The notes under the pieces were generated by a model that saw nothing but the letters and a program-made list of their open reading frames with translations, had not been told where the DNA came from and ran no database searches. From positions 1 through 28,055 of the forward strand of contig CAZMGC010000009.1 of the NCBI GenBank assembly GCA_964565795.1: DNA of 28,055 nt, written 5' to 3'. Position numbers and translations under genes: made by a program. The stretch is from 2-01-FULL-39-10-A sp964565795 (lineage in GTDB: Bacteria; Patescibacteriota; Microgenomatia; Levybacterales; UBA12049). Below are positions 20,469 through 28,055 of the stretch, in pieces; position 1 is the stretch's first letter, and the number at the start of each line of letters is the position of its first letter.

Positions 20469-22487
20469 TTAATCGGGGCTTATTTCTTTTGAGTTAATTT
20501 CCATAATTTTTGTTTGCAGTTTTTCATATTTTGAGAGCTCGGGAATTATTTTTTCAGCTTCTCTTTTTGTAGCTTTAATTAGATCTAGATCTGAAAAATC
20601 AGCAATTTTTAGGAATCTTCTGCCTGATTGCTGAGTGCCAAAAATTTCTCCTGGTCCCCTGAGTTTAAGATCTAATTCTGCAAGCTCTGCTCCGATATTT
20701 GTTTTTTCCATTGCTTGAAGACGTTTTATGGTCATTGGATTAAGAGACGCAGTGAAAAGTAAGCAGTATGCTTGTCTGTCGTTTCTTCCTACCCTTCCTC
20801 TGAGCTGGTGAAGTTGTGAAAGTCCAAATCTTTCTGATGCTTCAATTAAAATTACATCTGCATTTGGAATATCAATACCAACTTCTACTACTGGAGTTGC
20901 GACTAAAATGTCATATTTTTGATTTTTAAAGTCCGCTAATATTTCTTCTTTTTCTTTAGATTTTAGTTTTCCATGTAGAAGAGCCAATTTATATTTTTTA
21001 AAAACATTATTTTTTAAAATCTCAAATTCTTTAGCTGCGGCTTTTACAGTTGTCATTGTTTCCGACTCTTCTATAAAAGGACAAATTATAAAAACCTGAC
21101 TTCCCTTTTCATCAATTTGTTTTTTAATCCATTCATAGGCATTTTCTCTTTTTTCTTTTGGTGTAAGCCAAGTCTTAATTGTTTTTCTTCCCATAGGCAT
21201 TTCGTCTAAAATTGAAAGCGAAAGCTCGCCGTACATAGTTAGCGCAATAGTTCTAGGTATTGGAGTTGCAGTCATAGTTAGGACGTGAGGATTTGTCCCT
21301 TTTTTTCTTAAAATTCCACGCTGCTCAACTCCAAATCTTTGTTGCTCATCAATTACGATAAGACCTAGTTTATTAAATTTTATTTTGTCAGTAATAACAG
21401 CGTGGGTTCCAATTAAAACGTCAAAATCATCAAGATTTTCTTTTTTTGCCCCGGTTGCAAAAGCAATTTTTATCTTCAAGGGTGACAAAAGTGTACTTAC
21501 TGTTTTGTAGTGCTGAGTTGCAAGTATTTCAGTTGGCGCCATAAAAACAGATTGAAATCCATTAAGATAGGCTTGGTAAATTGCAATTGCAGCAACGACT
21601 GTTTTTCCGCTTCCGACGTCTCCTTCCAAAAGCCTATTCATGGGTTCAGTTTTCTGTAGATCTTTAAATATTTCCTCGATAGTTCTAATTTGCGCCCTCG
21701 TTAATTTGAATGGGAGTTTTTTTATAAATTCATTTATTTTTTTCCTGTTTGAATCAATTTTAAATGGATATCCCTTTAATGTTTTTTGCCATTCATCTTT
21801 TTTTAAAATTGAAGAACCTTGAATCATAAATAACTCATCAAAGGACAATCTTTTTTTACCCTTTATAGCGTCATCAATTTTATTTGGAAAATGGACTTTT
21901 AAAAGCGCATCATAAAGATTTTCCAAATTATTTCTCTTTAGAACATCTATCGGCATATAATCTTTTAATTCATTTTTGTTTTCATTTAATAATTTATACG
22001 TTTGACGTCTAATCCATTTTGAAGACACTCCCCTAGTTTCCGGATAAACTGGAACGAGGCGTCCTGTGTGAATAAAATCTTTTGTTCCAATTTCAAAATC
22101 CGGAGACATCATTTCCATACCGGTCTTTTTTAGTTCTATTTTGCCAGATAAAGAAATAAAATCTCCTTGTGTAATTGCTCGGGTAATATAGGGTTGATTA
22201 AACCACAAAATATTTATTGTGCCAGTTTCATCTTTTACTTTTGCTTTTTGAAGCGTAAAATGGCGTCTTGTGTATTGATTTTTGATTTCAAGAACCTCTC
22301 CTCGAATTGTAACTATTTCTCCAGCTTGAACTTCAGAAATTCTAGAAATTATAGAATAGTCGTCATATCTAAATGGGATGTGGTAAAGGAAATCTCCTAG
22401 ATTTATTATGCCGAGTTTTTCTAAAAAAGAAGCGTATCTTTTATAAATCCCACCTAAGGAACGAATATTGGTTTGGAGTCCTGCCAT
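20469..22487 (-). CDS. recG: ATP-dependent DNA helicase RecG
   Basis: This 672-aa branch-migration helicase regresses stalled replication forks. The N-terminal half contains the OB-fold wedge domain (about 50-150). The helicase part has Walker A EGDVGSGKT near residue 289, motif II as DEQQRFGVEQR, motif III TATPIPRT, motif V VVEVGIDIPNA, and motif VI QLRGRVGRNDRQAYC. A TRG-like end (GPGEIFGTQQSGRR) is diagnostic of RecG. Motif II reads DEQQ where DEQH is usual, a mild substitution also resembling Mfd. It is preceded by a 34-aa micro-protein gene after tyrS, with a promoter of its own. Confidence 0.96.
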   Translation of the reverse strand: MAGLQTNIRSLGGIYKRYASFLEKLGIINLGDFLYHIPFRYDDYSIISRISEVQAGEIVTIRGEVLEIKNQYTRRHFTLQKAKVKDETGTINILWFNQPYITRAITQGDFISLSGKIELKKTGMEMMSPDFEIGTKDFIHTGRLVPVYPETRGVSSKWIRRQTYKLLNENKNELKDYMPIDVLKRNNLENLYDALLKVHFPNKIDDAIKGKKRLSFDELFMIQGSSILKKDEWQKTLKGYPFKIDSNRKKINEFIKKLPFKLTRAQIRTIEEIFKDLQKTEPMNRLLEGDVGSGKTVVAAIAIYQAYLNGFQSVFMAPTEILATQHYKTVSTLLSPLKIKIAFATGAKKENLDDFDVLIGTHAVITDKIKFNKLGLIVIDEQQRFGVEQRGILRKKGTNPHVLTMTATPIPRTIALTMYGELSLSILDEMPMGRKTIKTWLTPKEKRENAYEWIKKQIDEKGSQVFIICPFIEESETMTTVKAAAKEFEILKNNVFKKYKLALLHGKLKSKEKEEILADFKNQKYDILVATPVVEVGIDIPNADVILIEASERFGLSQLHQLRGRVGRNDRQAYCLLFTASLNPMTIKRLQAMEKTNIGAELAELDLKLRGPGEIFGTQQSGRRFLKIADFSDLDLIKATKREAEKIIPELSKYEKLQTKIMEINSKEISPD

Positions 22488-22491
22488 AAGC

Positions 22492-22596
22492 CTACTGCAT
22501 TATAAAAGGAAGGATAGAGGTTGCAATAAGCGAAAATGCTACGAGACTTGTAATTATTATTAAAATTATTCTGTGTTTTTTACTTAAGTCGTACAT
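22492..22596 (-). CDS. 34-aa single-helix membrane micro-protein
   Basis: This short reading frame is easy to miss. It encodes 34 residues: a polar, basic start (MYDLSKKHR) and then an almost unbroken hydrophobic stretch to the C-terminus with one proline. It should be a single-pass membrane peptide with its N-terminus in the cytoplasm (positive-inside rule). Its ATG is one base after the tyrS stop (TAATATG), the same junction as between pheS and pheT at the end of the window, which suggests translational coupling. It fills nearly the whole gap between tyrS and recG. I do not know its function, and its 3' end doubles as part of the recG promoter. Confidence 0.6.
   Translation of the reverse strand: MYDLSKKHRIILIIITSLVAFSLIATSILPFIMQ
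22499..22526 (-). promoter_or_regulatory. Putative recG promoter
   Basis: TTGCAA (22521-22526), a 16-nt spacer and TATAAT (22499-22504) stand 11 nt before the recG ATG at 22487. The elements lie inside the end of the 34-aa reading frame. Confidence 0.55.
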
Positions 22597-22597
22597 A

Positions 22598-23764
22598 TTA
22601 GATTACGTTTAATATTAGCATTTTTTTGCCAACTCGTAAAATTATTTTAGATCCTTTTTCTCCTGCGATCCCTTCTCCTTGTTTTATTTTTATACCATCT
22701 TGCGAAACGCCATTTTGTTCAAAAAGTCTTTTTGCATCTGACTTAGAATTAGCTAAATTCTTTTCAACTAAAAAATTCTCATCGATAATTGTATCTTCCA
22801 CGACTTTAATTTCTGAAAGATTTGCAGGGATTTCTTTATTTTGAACTATTCTTTGAAATTCGTCATCAGCTTTTTCAGCATCTGCCTTCGAGTGAAGTTC
22901 AGACACAATAATTTTAGCCAATTTCTTTTTTGAATCTAATGGATGATTCTTAATTTCTTCATAGTTTGGAATTTCAGTCATTGGTAGATTTGTCGCGAGA
23001 ACAAAATAATTTTTAATTTGATCGTCATCTATAGCCATTATTTTCCTATACATGTCAGACGGCTCATCCGTTAACCATATTGCATTTCCCCAGCTTTTGC
23101 TCATCTTTCTTCCATCAGTGCCGAGAAGATAATCAGTGCACATAACAAAGCTATCTTTGTTTCTAAGATTTTTTTGAAGTGTTCTTCCGGCTTGCATATT
23201 AAATACCTGATCAGCACCCCCAATTTGAATATCTGTGTCCATGAAATAACTGTCATAGCCCTGCATGACTGGGTATATGAATTCATGAAGTCCAACTCTT
23301 TTTCCTTCACTCAATCTTTTTTTAATTAATTCACGGCTTGTAAAGTCCCCAACTGAAAAATTTTGAGAAAGTTTTATTATTTCTTCGAATGTGAGTTTTG
23401 AAAGCCATTCGCTATTAAACTTGACTTTTATTTTTGAAAAATCTAAAACTTTTTCTGCCTGTTTTTTATAGGTTTGGAAATTTTCTTCTATTTCATCAGT
23501 TGTTAATGAAGGTCTTTCAGAATCTTTATCAGACGTGTCTCCTATTAGAGCTGTAAAATCTCCAATTAAGAAAGTAATATTATGTCCCAAAGCTGCAAAT
23601 GCCTGAAGTTTTCTGAGAGGCATAGCATGGCCTAGGTGAATTTTGGTTGCAGTTGGATCAATTCCCAGATAAATGTTTAGTTTTTTACCAGATTTTAGTG
23701 CCTTTTCTAGTTCAGATTTGCTCGGAATGATATTCGCGACTCCACGCGTTAAGATTTCGTCCAT
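22598..23764 (-). CDS. tyrS: Tyrosyl-tRNA synthetase
   Basis: This 388-aa class I synthetase charges tRNA-Tyr. The Rossmann core carries the HIGH-type motif HLGH at residues 43-46 and the KMSKS loop (GRKMSKSWGN) near 220-224. The segment QGYDSYFMDTDIQIGGADQ holds the tyrosine- and tRNA-contacting residues. An S4-like RNA-binding domain forms the C-terminus (SKSDAKRLFEQNGV). The form resembles the TyrZ branch. Start and length agree with the family. It is divergent from the PBP gene, sharing a 55-nt intergenic region. Confidence 0.95.
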   Translation of the reverse strand: MDEILTRGVANIIPSKSELEKALKSGKKLNIYLGIDPTATKIHLGHAMPLRKLQAFAALGHNITFLIGDFTALIGDTSDKDSERPSLTTDEIEENFQTYKKQAEKVLDFSKIKVKFNSEWLSKLTFEEIIKLSQNFSVGDFTSRELIKKRLSEGKRVGLHEFIYPVMQGYDSYFMDTDIQIGGADQVFNMQAGRTLQKNLRNKDSFVMCTDYLLGTDGRKMSKSWGNAIWLTDEPSDMYRKIMAIDDDQIKNYFVLATNLPMTEIPNYEEIKNHPLDSKKKLAKIIVSELHSKADAEKADDEFQRIVQNKEIPANLSEIKVVEDTIIDENFLVEKNLANSKSDAKRLFEQNGVSQDGIKIKQGEGIAGEKGSKIILRVGKKMLILNVI

Positions 23765-23773
23765 ATAGCCTTG

Positions 23774-23782
23774 AGTATAGCA
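23774..23782 (-). promoter_or_regulatory. tyrS promoter (extended -10)
   Basis: TGCTATACT (23774-23782) is an extended -10 element 9 nt before the tyrS ATG at 23764. The -35 region is weak. The divergent PBP promoter lies 25 nt away. Confidence 0.5.
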
Positions 23783-23807
23783 TACAATGCTTTGATTTTG
23801 ATATAAT

Positions 23808-23813
23808 TATAGT
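23808..23813 (+). promoter_or_regulatory. Putative leaderless -10 of the PBP gene
   Basis: TATAGT (23808-23813) ends 6 nt before the ATG at 23820. A second, better hexamer TATAAT at 23802-23807 lies directly upstream. No clear -35 box accompanies either, so which one is used is uncertain. Confidence 0.45.
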
Positions 23814-23819
23814 ATCAAA

Positions 23820-26075
23820 ATGGTCGATTATGGTACACGTTCAAGACGACAAAGATCACGTTTGAAAACCAGAAGTACTAGTCGTCTTCCGAACAAGATT
23901 GTCCTCTATTCTAAGCTTTCTCGCTATGCTCTAATAGCGCTAGTTGTGGGCATAGTTCTTATGGTTCTTATGTTTTTTTGGTTCAGTCGTGATTTGCCAG
24001 AGCCTGGAAAACTAGTAGAAGCTCAGGCAGAAAATTCAACAAGAATTTATGATAGAAACGATGTTCCTTTGTATTCAGTTTATGAAGATGTAAATAGAAC
24101 TTATGTAGAGCTTGATGAGATTCCAAAAGATCTTCAACAGGCAACGATTGCTATAGAAGATAAGAATTTTTATAAAAATAAAGGATTCTCAATTACAGGT
24201 TATGTTAGAGGGCTTATTATCGACCCCATATTTAGGCGTCGCGTTACTGGAGGATCCACTATTACCCAACAGCTTGTTAAAAATGTTCTGTTAACTTCTG
24301 AAAGATCACTTCCTCGTAAAGTAAAAGAATTAGTTCTTTCAATTCAGGTTGATAAAAGGTATTCCAAGGAAGAGATTCTTGAGATGTATTTAAATGATGT
24401 TCCATATGGAGGAACTGCTATAGGAGTAGAGGCTGCAAGTGAGACTTATTTTGGTAAAAAAGTTAAAGAGCTAAATCTTGCGCAAAGCGCTATGCTCGCT
24501 GGTCTTCCGCAAAGTCCAAGTGCATACTCCCCTTTCTCAGGAAATGATTACTATATAGCCCGTAGCCAGCAGGTTCTTAAAAGCATGCGGGAACAAGGCT
24601 ATATAAATAAAGATGAAGAAAAGAAGGCGCTTGAGGAAATTAAGAAAATGAAGTTTACCCAAAGAGATTCAGTTTCAATGAAGGCTCCACATTTCGTTAT
24701 TTATGTAAAGCAGATTTTAGCTTCCCAATTTGGTGAAGCTGCTGTGGAAACAGGTGGTCTCCAGGTAAAAACTACACTTGATTACGAGCTTCAAAGAAAA
24801 TCTGAAGACATTGTAAAAGAAGAAATAGAAAAGCTTAAAGGTTTTCGTGTAGGAAACGGAGCAGCTATGGTTACAGATCCAAAGACTGGTGAAGTTTTAG
24901 CGATGGTAGGAAGTAAAGATTATTTTGATGAAGAAACCGACGGAAATTTTAATGTGGCTCTCGCGAATAGACAGCCTGGATCCTCTTTAAAGCCAATTGT
25001 TTATGCTGCAGCTTTTGAAAAAGGATATACCCCATCCACAATGCTTATGGACGTAAAGACAGATTTTCCAAATGGAAGCGGAGGCTTATATTCCCCTGTT
25101 AATTATGATGGTAAATTTAGAGGGCCAGTTCAAGTAAGATTTGCTCTCGGTAACTCTCTTAATATTCCTGCGGTAAAAATGCTTGCGAAAGTTGGACTTG
25201 AAGACGTAATGGAAAAGGGGTACGAAATGGGTCTTGAGAATTGGGAGCCAACAAATGCAAACATGCAAAACGTAGGACTTTCTCTTATTCTTGGAGGCCG
25301 CGAAGTTTCTCTTATGGATGAAATGACAGCCTATGGAGTATTTGCAAATAAGGGAGTTAAGCAAGAACCTATTACGATTCTTGAGGTAAAAGATAGTAAA
25401 GGAAAAACGCTGTTTAAGTATAAAGAGAAAAAAGGTCAAAAAGTTCTTTCAGAAGAAATATCATTTTTAATCTCACACATATTACTTGATAACAATGCAA
25501 GGTCTGACGCATTCGGACCGAATTCTGCATTAAATATTCCGGGAGTTGCAGTAAAAACTGGAACAACTGATGAAAAAAGAGATAACTGGACCATTGGATA
25601 TACGCCTACAGTTGTAGCTGGTGTTTGGGTTGGGAATAATGACAATAGTCCTATGAATCCTGCTATTGCTTCAGGAGTTACCGGAGCAAGCCCAATCTGG
25701 AGAAGAATAATGCTTGAGGCTATAGAATTAAAGAAAAAAGCGGATTTTGAAAAGCCTGAAAATGTAGTTGCGGTACAAGTAGATACGGTTGGAGGCGGAA
25801 TGCCGACAGGAGGAAAGCCTACGAGAAGTGAATATTTTGTAAAAGGAACAGAGCCTACTAGTGAATCATCAATTTATAAGAAAAAAGATGATAAGATCTA
25901 TCTTTGGATAAGAGAGTCAGATCCAGTGTCTACGGATGGAAAAAATTTATGGCAAGAAGGAATTGATAAATGGATTGAGCAAAATCACAAGGATGATCCT
26001 TTGTATCACCCACCAGGAGAAATAACAAATCAATCTGATAGTAGCAGTGAGACTCCTACGCCTACTTCACAGTAG
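23820..26075 (+). CDS. Class A penicillin-binding protein (PBP1A-type)
   Basis: This 751-aa bifunctional peptidoglycan synthase polymerises glycan strands and cross-links stem peptides outside the membrane. A basic cytoplasmic tail is followed by a transmembrane helix at about residues 37-58. The GT51 glycosyltransferase domain has the catalytic EDKNFYKNKGF near 112-122 and GGSTITQQLVKN. The transpeptidase domain has SxxK in GSSLKP (S388), SxN in GNSLN (about 445) and KTGTT near 579. A charged S/T/P-rich tail ends the protein. All catalytic motifs are intact, so the cell makes peptidoglycan. The 3' end overlaps pheT tail to tail by 14 nt. Confidence 0.94.
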   Translation: MVDYGTRSRRQRSRLKTRSTSRLPNKIVLYSKLSRYALIALVVGIVLMVLMFFWFSRDLPEPGKLVEAQAENSTRIYDRNDVPLYSVYEDVNRTYVELDEIPKDLQQATIAIEDKNFYKNKGFSITGYVRGLIIDPIFRRRVTGGSTITQQLVKNVLLTSERSLPRKVKELVLSIQVDKRYSKEEILEMYLNDVPYGGTAIGVEAASETYFGKKVKELNLAQSAMLAGLPQSPSAYSPFSGNDYYIARSQQVLKSMREQGYINKDEEKKALEEIKKMKFTQRDSVSMKAPHFVIYVKQILASQFGEAAVETGGLQVKTTLDYELQRKSEDIVKEEIEKLKGFRVGNGAAMVTDPKTGEVLAMVGSKDYFDEETDGNFNVALANRQPGSSLKPIVYAAAFEKGYTPSTMLMDVKTDFPNGSGGLYSPVNYDGKFRGPVQVRFALGNSLNIPAVKMLAKVGLEDVMEKGYEMGLENWEPTNANMQNVGLSLILGGREVSLMDEMTAYGVFANKGVKQEPITILEVKDSKGKTLFKYKEKKGQKVLSEEISFLISHILLDNNARSDAFGPNSALNIPGVAVKTGTTDEKRDNWTIGYTPTVVAGVWVGNNDNSPMNPAIASGVTGASPIWRRIMLEAIELKKKADFEKPENVVAVQVDTVGGGMPTGGKPTRSEYFVKGTEPTSESSIYKKKDDKIYLWIRESDPVSTDGKNLWQEGIDKWIEQNHKDDPLYHPPGEITNQSDSSSETPTPTSQ

Positions 26076-27999
26076 CGTTGAATTTTTCAGAAATAGATTT
26101 TACAATCTGATCTCTAATTTCTTTTATTTCCTCGTTAGTTAAATTTTTATCTGGGGACTGATAAATAATATGAAATGTTTTGGCGTTTTGAAATTGATCT
26201 TTAAGTGTCACTTCAGTAATTAAAAAATTCTGAAGCTTTATTTCGTTTATTACGTCCTCTGTGTTAATTTCTTCTCCGATCACAAATGTAATATCCTCTA
26301 CGATGGGCGGAAATTTAGCTAATGGTTTATAGGTTTTTTTATTTGTTGCATGCTTAAGCAAGATCTCAAAAGATAATTCAAAGTCGATAATGTTCTTATT
26401 TAAAATTTCTATGTAACCTAAATCATCTGTCCCGAGACTCATGTTTGCTCCGCGTGCATCTTGTCTATTTTTAAATTTATAATTTTTTATCCCTAGTTCT
26501 TCGAAAAGATTTTCTAAAATTCCTTTAATTTCGAAAAAGGATATATCTTTTCTTTTTACGACTCCTGAAAGCATAAGTTTTTCATGCGGGAGACCCGCAG
26601 TTTTGTGATAAGTGTTAGAAAGTTCAAATATCTTTATAGATTCTCTTGCTTTGTTTTCTTCTAAAACCTGTAAAAGGCTAGGAACAAGACTATTCCTTAA
26701 GTATTTCATATCTTCCGTGAGCGGGTTCTTAATTTTAACGGCATTTTCGATTGGTCCATCAAATAAATCTTCTGAAATTAATGAATAACTGTAGACTTCT
26801 GTAAAACCCCAATATTTGAATGCATTTTTTACCCTTTCCTCCAATGAAAATGTATTTAAGAAAGGCGTAAATTTATTGTTCAAAAATCCAGGAATTACAC
26901 TTGGCAATTTATGATACCCATAAACCCTAGCAATTTCCTCAATTATATCTTCCTCAATTTTTACCTCGTCCGCTCTAATAGTTGGGACTTCCACATCTAG
27001 AGAATCTAAGGATTTATTAACTTTAAATCCAAGCTTTTCTAAAATCTCTATGGATTTTGTAGATGGAATTTCTACTCCTATTACTGAATTAATTTTATTA
27101 ACTGAAACTTTAATATTATTTACTTTCGATTTATTCGGATAAAGATCTAATGTTTTTGAAATAACTTTTCCATTGGCAATTTTCTGATATAGCTCTATAC
27201 CCCTATTAAATGCATCCTCCATAAGTTCCGGATCAATGCCTTTTTCATTAATGATTGCGGCTTCAGTTCTAATTCCCAAATTCATTGATGTGTTTCTAAT
27301 CTTCTTAGGATTATTATTATCAAGGAAAAATAAAATTCTCTTAGTGTTAGCTTGAACAACGGAATTTTTTGTTCCCATTACTCCTAAAAGGTCAATTATT
27401 TCTCCAGATCCGTTGTCGGCAATTATGTCTCCTCCTAAAAGTCTGTATTTTTTCCCGTCAAGTGTAGTTAATTCTTCTCCCTTTTTTGATTCCCTGATAA
27501 TCATTTTCTTGGTATTTAGAAGATCATAATCAAATACGTGGCACGGATGGCCTATTTCTCTCATTACATAATTTGTGATATCAATCAAATTATTAAGGCT
27601 TCTTATACCTGATTTTTCCAGTCTTTCTTTTATTTCTTTTGGACTGTTTCCAATTTCTACTTCCATTACTACTGCCATTATTCTGTTTACCAACTTTGGA
27701 TTATTAACTATCTCAATAGGAAAAGAAATAGAGGCAGATGGCGCTTTAGGGATTTTTATATCTTTAAATTTTGCAGATGGTTTTTCTAAAACTGCACCCG
27801 CTTCCCTTGCAATTGCTCTAACAGACATAAGATCAGGTCTATTTGTTGTTACCTCAATATCATAAACCTCATCATTTTCAACTTTTTCAATTCTTTCAAC
27901 AGACACACTTGTTAAAGAAAGTTCCTTAGCAATTTCTTGACTTGTTGCTTTTGTATCCAGGAATTCTCTTAACCAACTATCTACTATTCGAATATTCAT
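26062..27999 (-). CDS. pheT: Phenylalanyl-tRNA synthetase beta subunit (lacking tRNA-binding domain)
   Basis: This 645-aa subunit of the PheST heterotetramer includes the B3/B4 editing region and the B5 domain. The N-terminus IVDSWLREFLD is typical. At about residue 40 the protein passes directly to VYDIEVTTNRPDLMSVRAIARE, so the EMAP/OB tRNA-binding insert found at about 40-150 in most bacterial PheT (about 800 aa) is missing. The C-terminal FDX-ACB anticodon-binding domain is present (KPLAKFPPIVEDITFVIG). The ATG is one base after the pheS stop. The reduced form is known in several CPR genomes and in archaeal-type PheT, and explains the short length. Confidence 0.95.
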   Translation of the reverse strand: MNIRIVDSWLREFLDTKATSQEIAKELSLTSVSVERIEKVENDEVYDIEVTTNRPDLMSVRAIAREAGAVLEKPSAKFKDIKIPKAPSASISFPIEIVNNPKLVNRIMAVVMEVEIGNSPKEIKERLEKSGIRSLNNLIDITNYVMREIGHPCHVFDYDLLNTKKMIIRESKKGEELTTLDGKKYRLLGGDIIADNGSGEIIDLLGVMGTKNSVVQANTKRILFFLDNNNPKKIRNTSMNLGIRTEAAIINEKGIDPELMEDAFNRGIELYQKIANGKVISKTLDLYPNKSKVNNIKVSVNKINSVIGVEIPSTKSIEILEKLGFKVNKSLDSLDVEVPTIRADEVKIEEDIIEEIARVYGYHKLPSVIPGFLNNKFTPFLNTFSLEERVKNAFKYWGFTEVYSYSLISEDLFDGPIENAVKIKNPLTEDMKYLRNSLVPSLLQVLEENKARESIKIFELSNTYHKTAGLPHEKLMLSGVVKRKDISFFEIKGILENLFEELGIKNYKFKNRQDARGANMSLGTDDLGYIEILNKNIIDFELSFEILLKHATNKKTYKPLAKFPPIVEDITFVIGEEINTEDVINEIKLQNFLITEVTLKDQFQNAKTFHIIYQSPDKNLTNEEIKEIRDQIVKSISEKFNATVK

Positions 28000-28000
28000 A

Positions 28001-28055
28001 TTAAAATTGTTCTAGAAAATCTAAATCGTTTGAATAAAGTAATCTAAGATCGTCA
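28001..28055 (-). CDS. pheS: Phenylalanyl-tRNA synthetase alpha subunit, 3' end only
   Basis: Only the last 17 codons and the stop are in the window: DDLRLLYSNDLDFLEQF then TAA. The ending with an acidic/aromatic stretch before LxQF is typical of PheS, and the position immediately upstream of pheT (TAATATG junction) fits the pheST operon. The body lies beyond the window edge. Confidence 0.85.
   Translation of the reverse strand, partial: DDLRLLYSNDLDFLEQF

Noticed and set aside
25086..25439. Minus-strand 117-aa frame inside the PBP gene
   Set aside because: It is antisense to the conserved transpeptidase domain, with no promoter or start context; a shadow frame.
1..28055. CRISPR array, tRNA or rRNA gene
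   Set aside because: No regularly spaced direct repeats and no cloverleaf or rRNA-like conserved stretches were seen on reading either strand.

Overview
The window reads as part of a chromosome from a Candidate Phyla Radiation (Patescibacteria) bacterium, probably of the Microgenomates group. The grounds are the A+T-rich sequence, very tight gene packing, pared-down versions of universal proteins (a 214-residue DNA polymerase III delta', a PheT without its tRNA-binding domain), a type IV pilus locus with no secretin gene, and many promoters whose -10 box lies only 6-9 nt before the start codon (predicted leaderless mRNAs). TGA is used as a stop codon, for example in several ATGA gene overlaps, so the Gracilibacteria/Absconditabacteria recoding does not apply. 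The group-level assignment is an inference from gene content.

Region 1 (1-6677, all minus strand) is an accessory block downstream of holB. It holds small, mostly unrecognised genes, each with its own compact promoter: a 77-aa protein, an alpha/beta hydrolase with a small membrane protein, a zinc-ribbon membrane protein, a membrane-anchored helical protein, two paralogous A/E/R-rich proteins, a CPBP-type protease homologue with a twin-arginine N-terminus, and a 405-aa unknown. Its most striking property is that the last 13 or so codons of holB, including the stop, recur as three orphan fragments at 2754-2792, 3731-3776 and 4456-4496. They have the same orientation as holB, differ partly by synonymous changes, and each sits 15-25 nt after the stop of an accessory gene. 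This resembles repeated site-specific insertion at the holB 3' end, or a cassette array. No recombinase is encoded in the window.

Region 2 (6678-18032) begins with holB (minus strand) and continues with the plus-strand type IV pilus cluster: pilB, pilT, pilC, a major-pilin candidate, the prepilin peptidase pilD, four minor-pilin-like genes, a PilX-like gene, pilM, pilN and pilO. PilD matures the prepilins, PilB and PilT drive extension and retraction through PilC, and PilM/N/O form the inner-membrane alignment complex. The promoter, first codon and -10 box of pilD overlap the intrinsic terminator of the pilin gene.

Region 3 (18043-22596, minus strand) carries translation and repair genes. 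From upstream to downstream they are: a 34-aa membrane micro-protein, recG, rpmF, nusB, rnc, rpsP, a KH-domain gene (khpA) and trmD. A 10-N assembly gap (18033-18042) separates the convergent ends of pilO and trmD.

Region 4 (22598-28055) contains tyrS (minus), a divergent class A penicillin-binding protein gene (plus), and pheT plus the 3' end of pheS (minus). pheT and the PBP gene overlap tail to tail by 14 nt. No rRNA, tRNA, CRISPR array or recognisable insertion sequence was seen.
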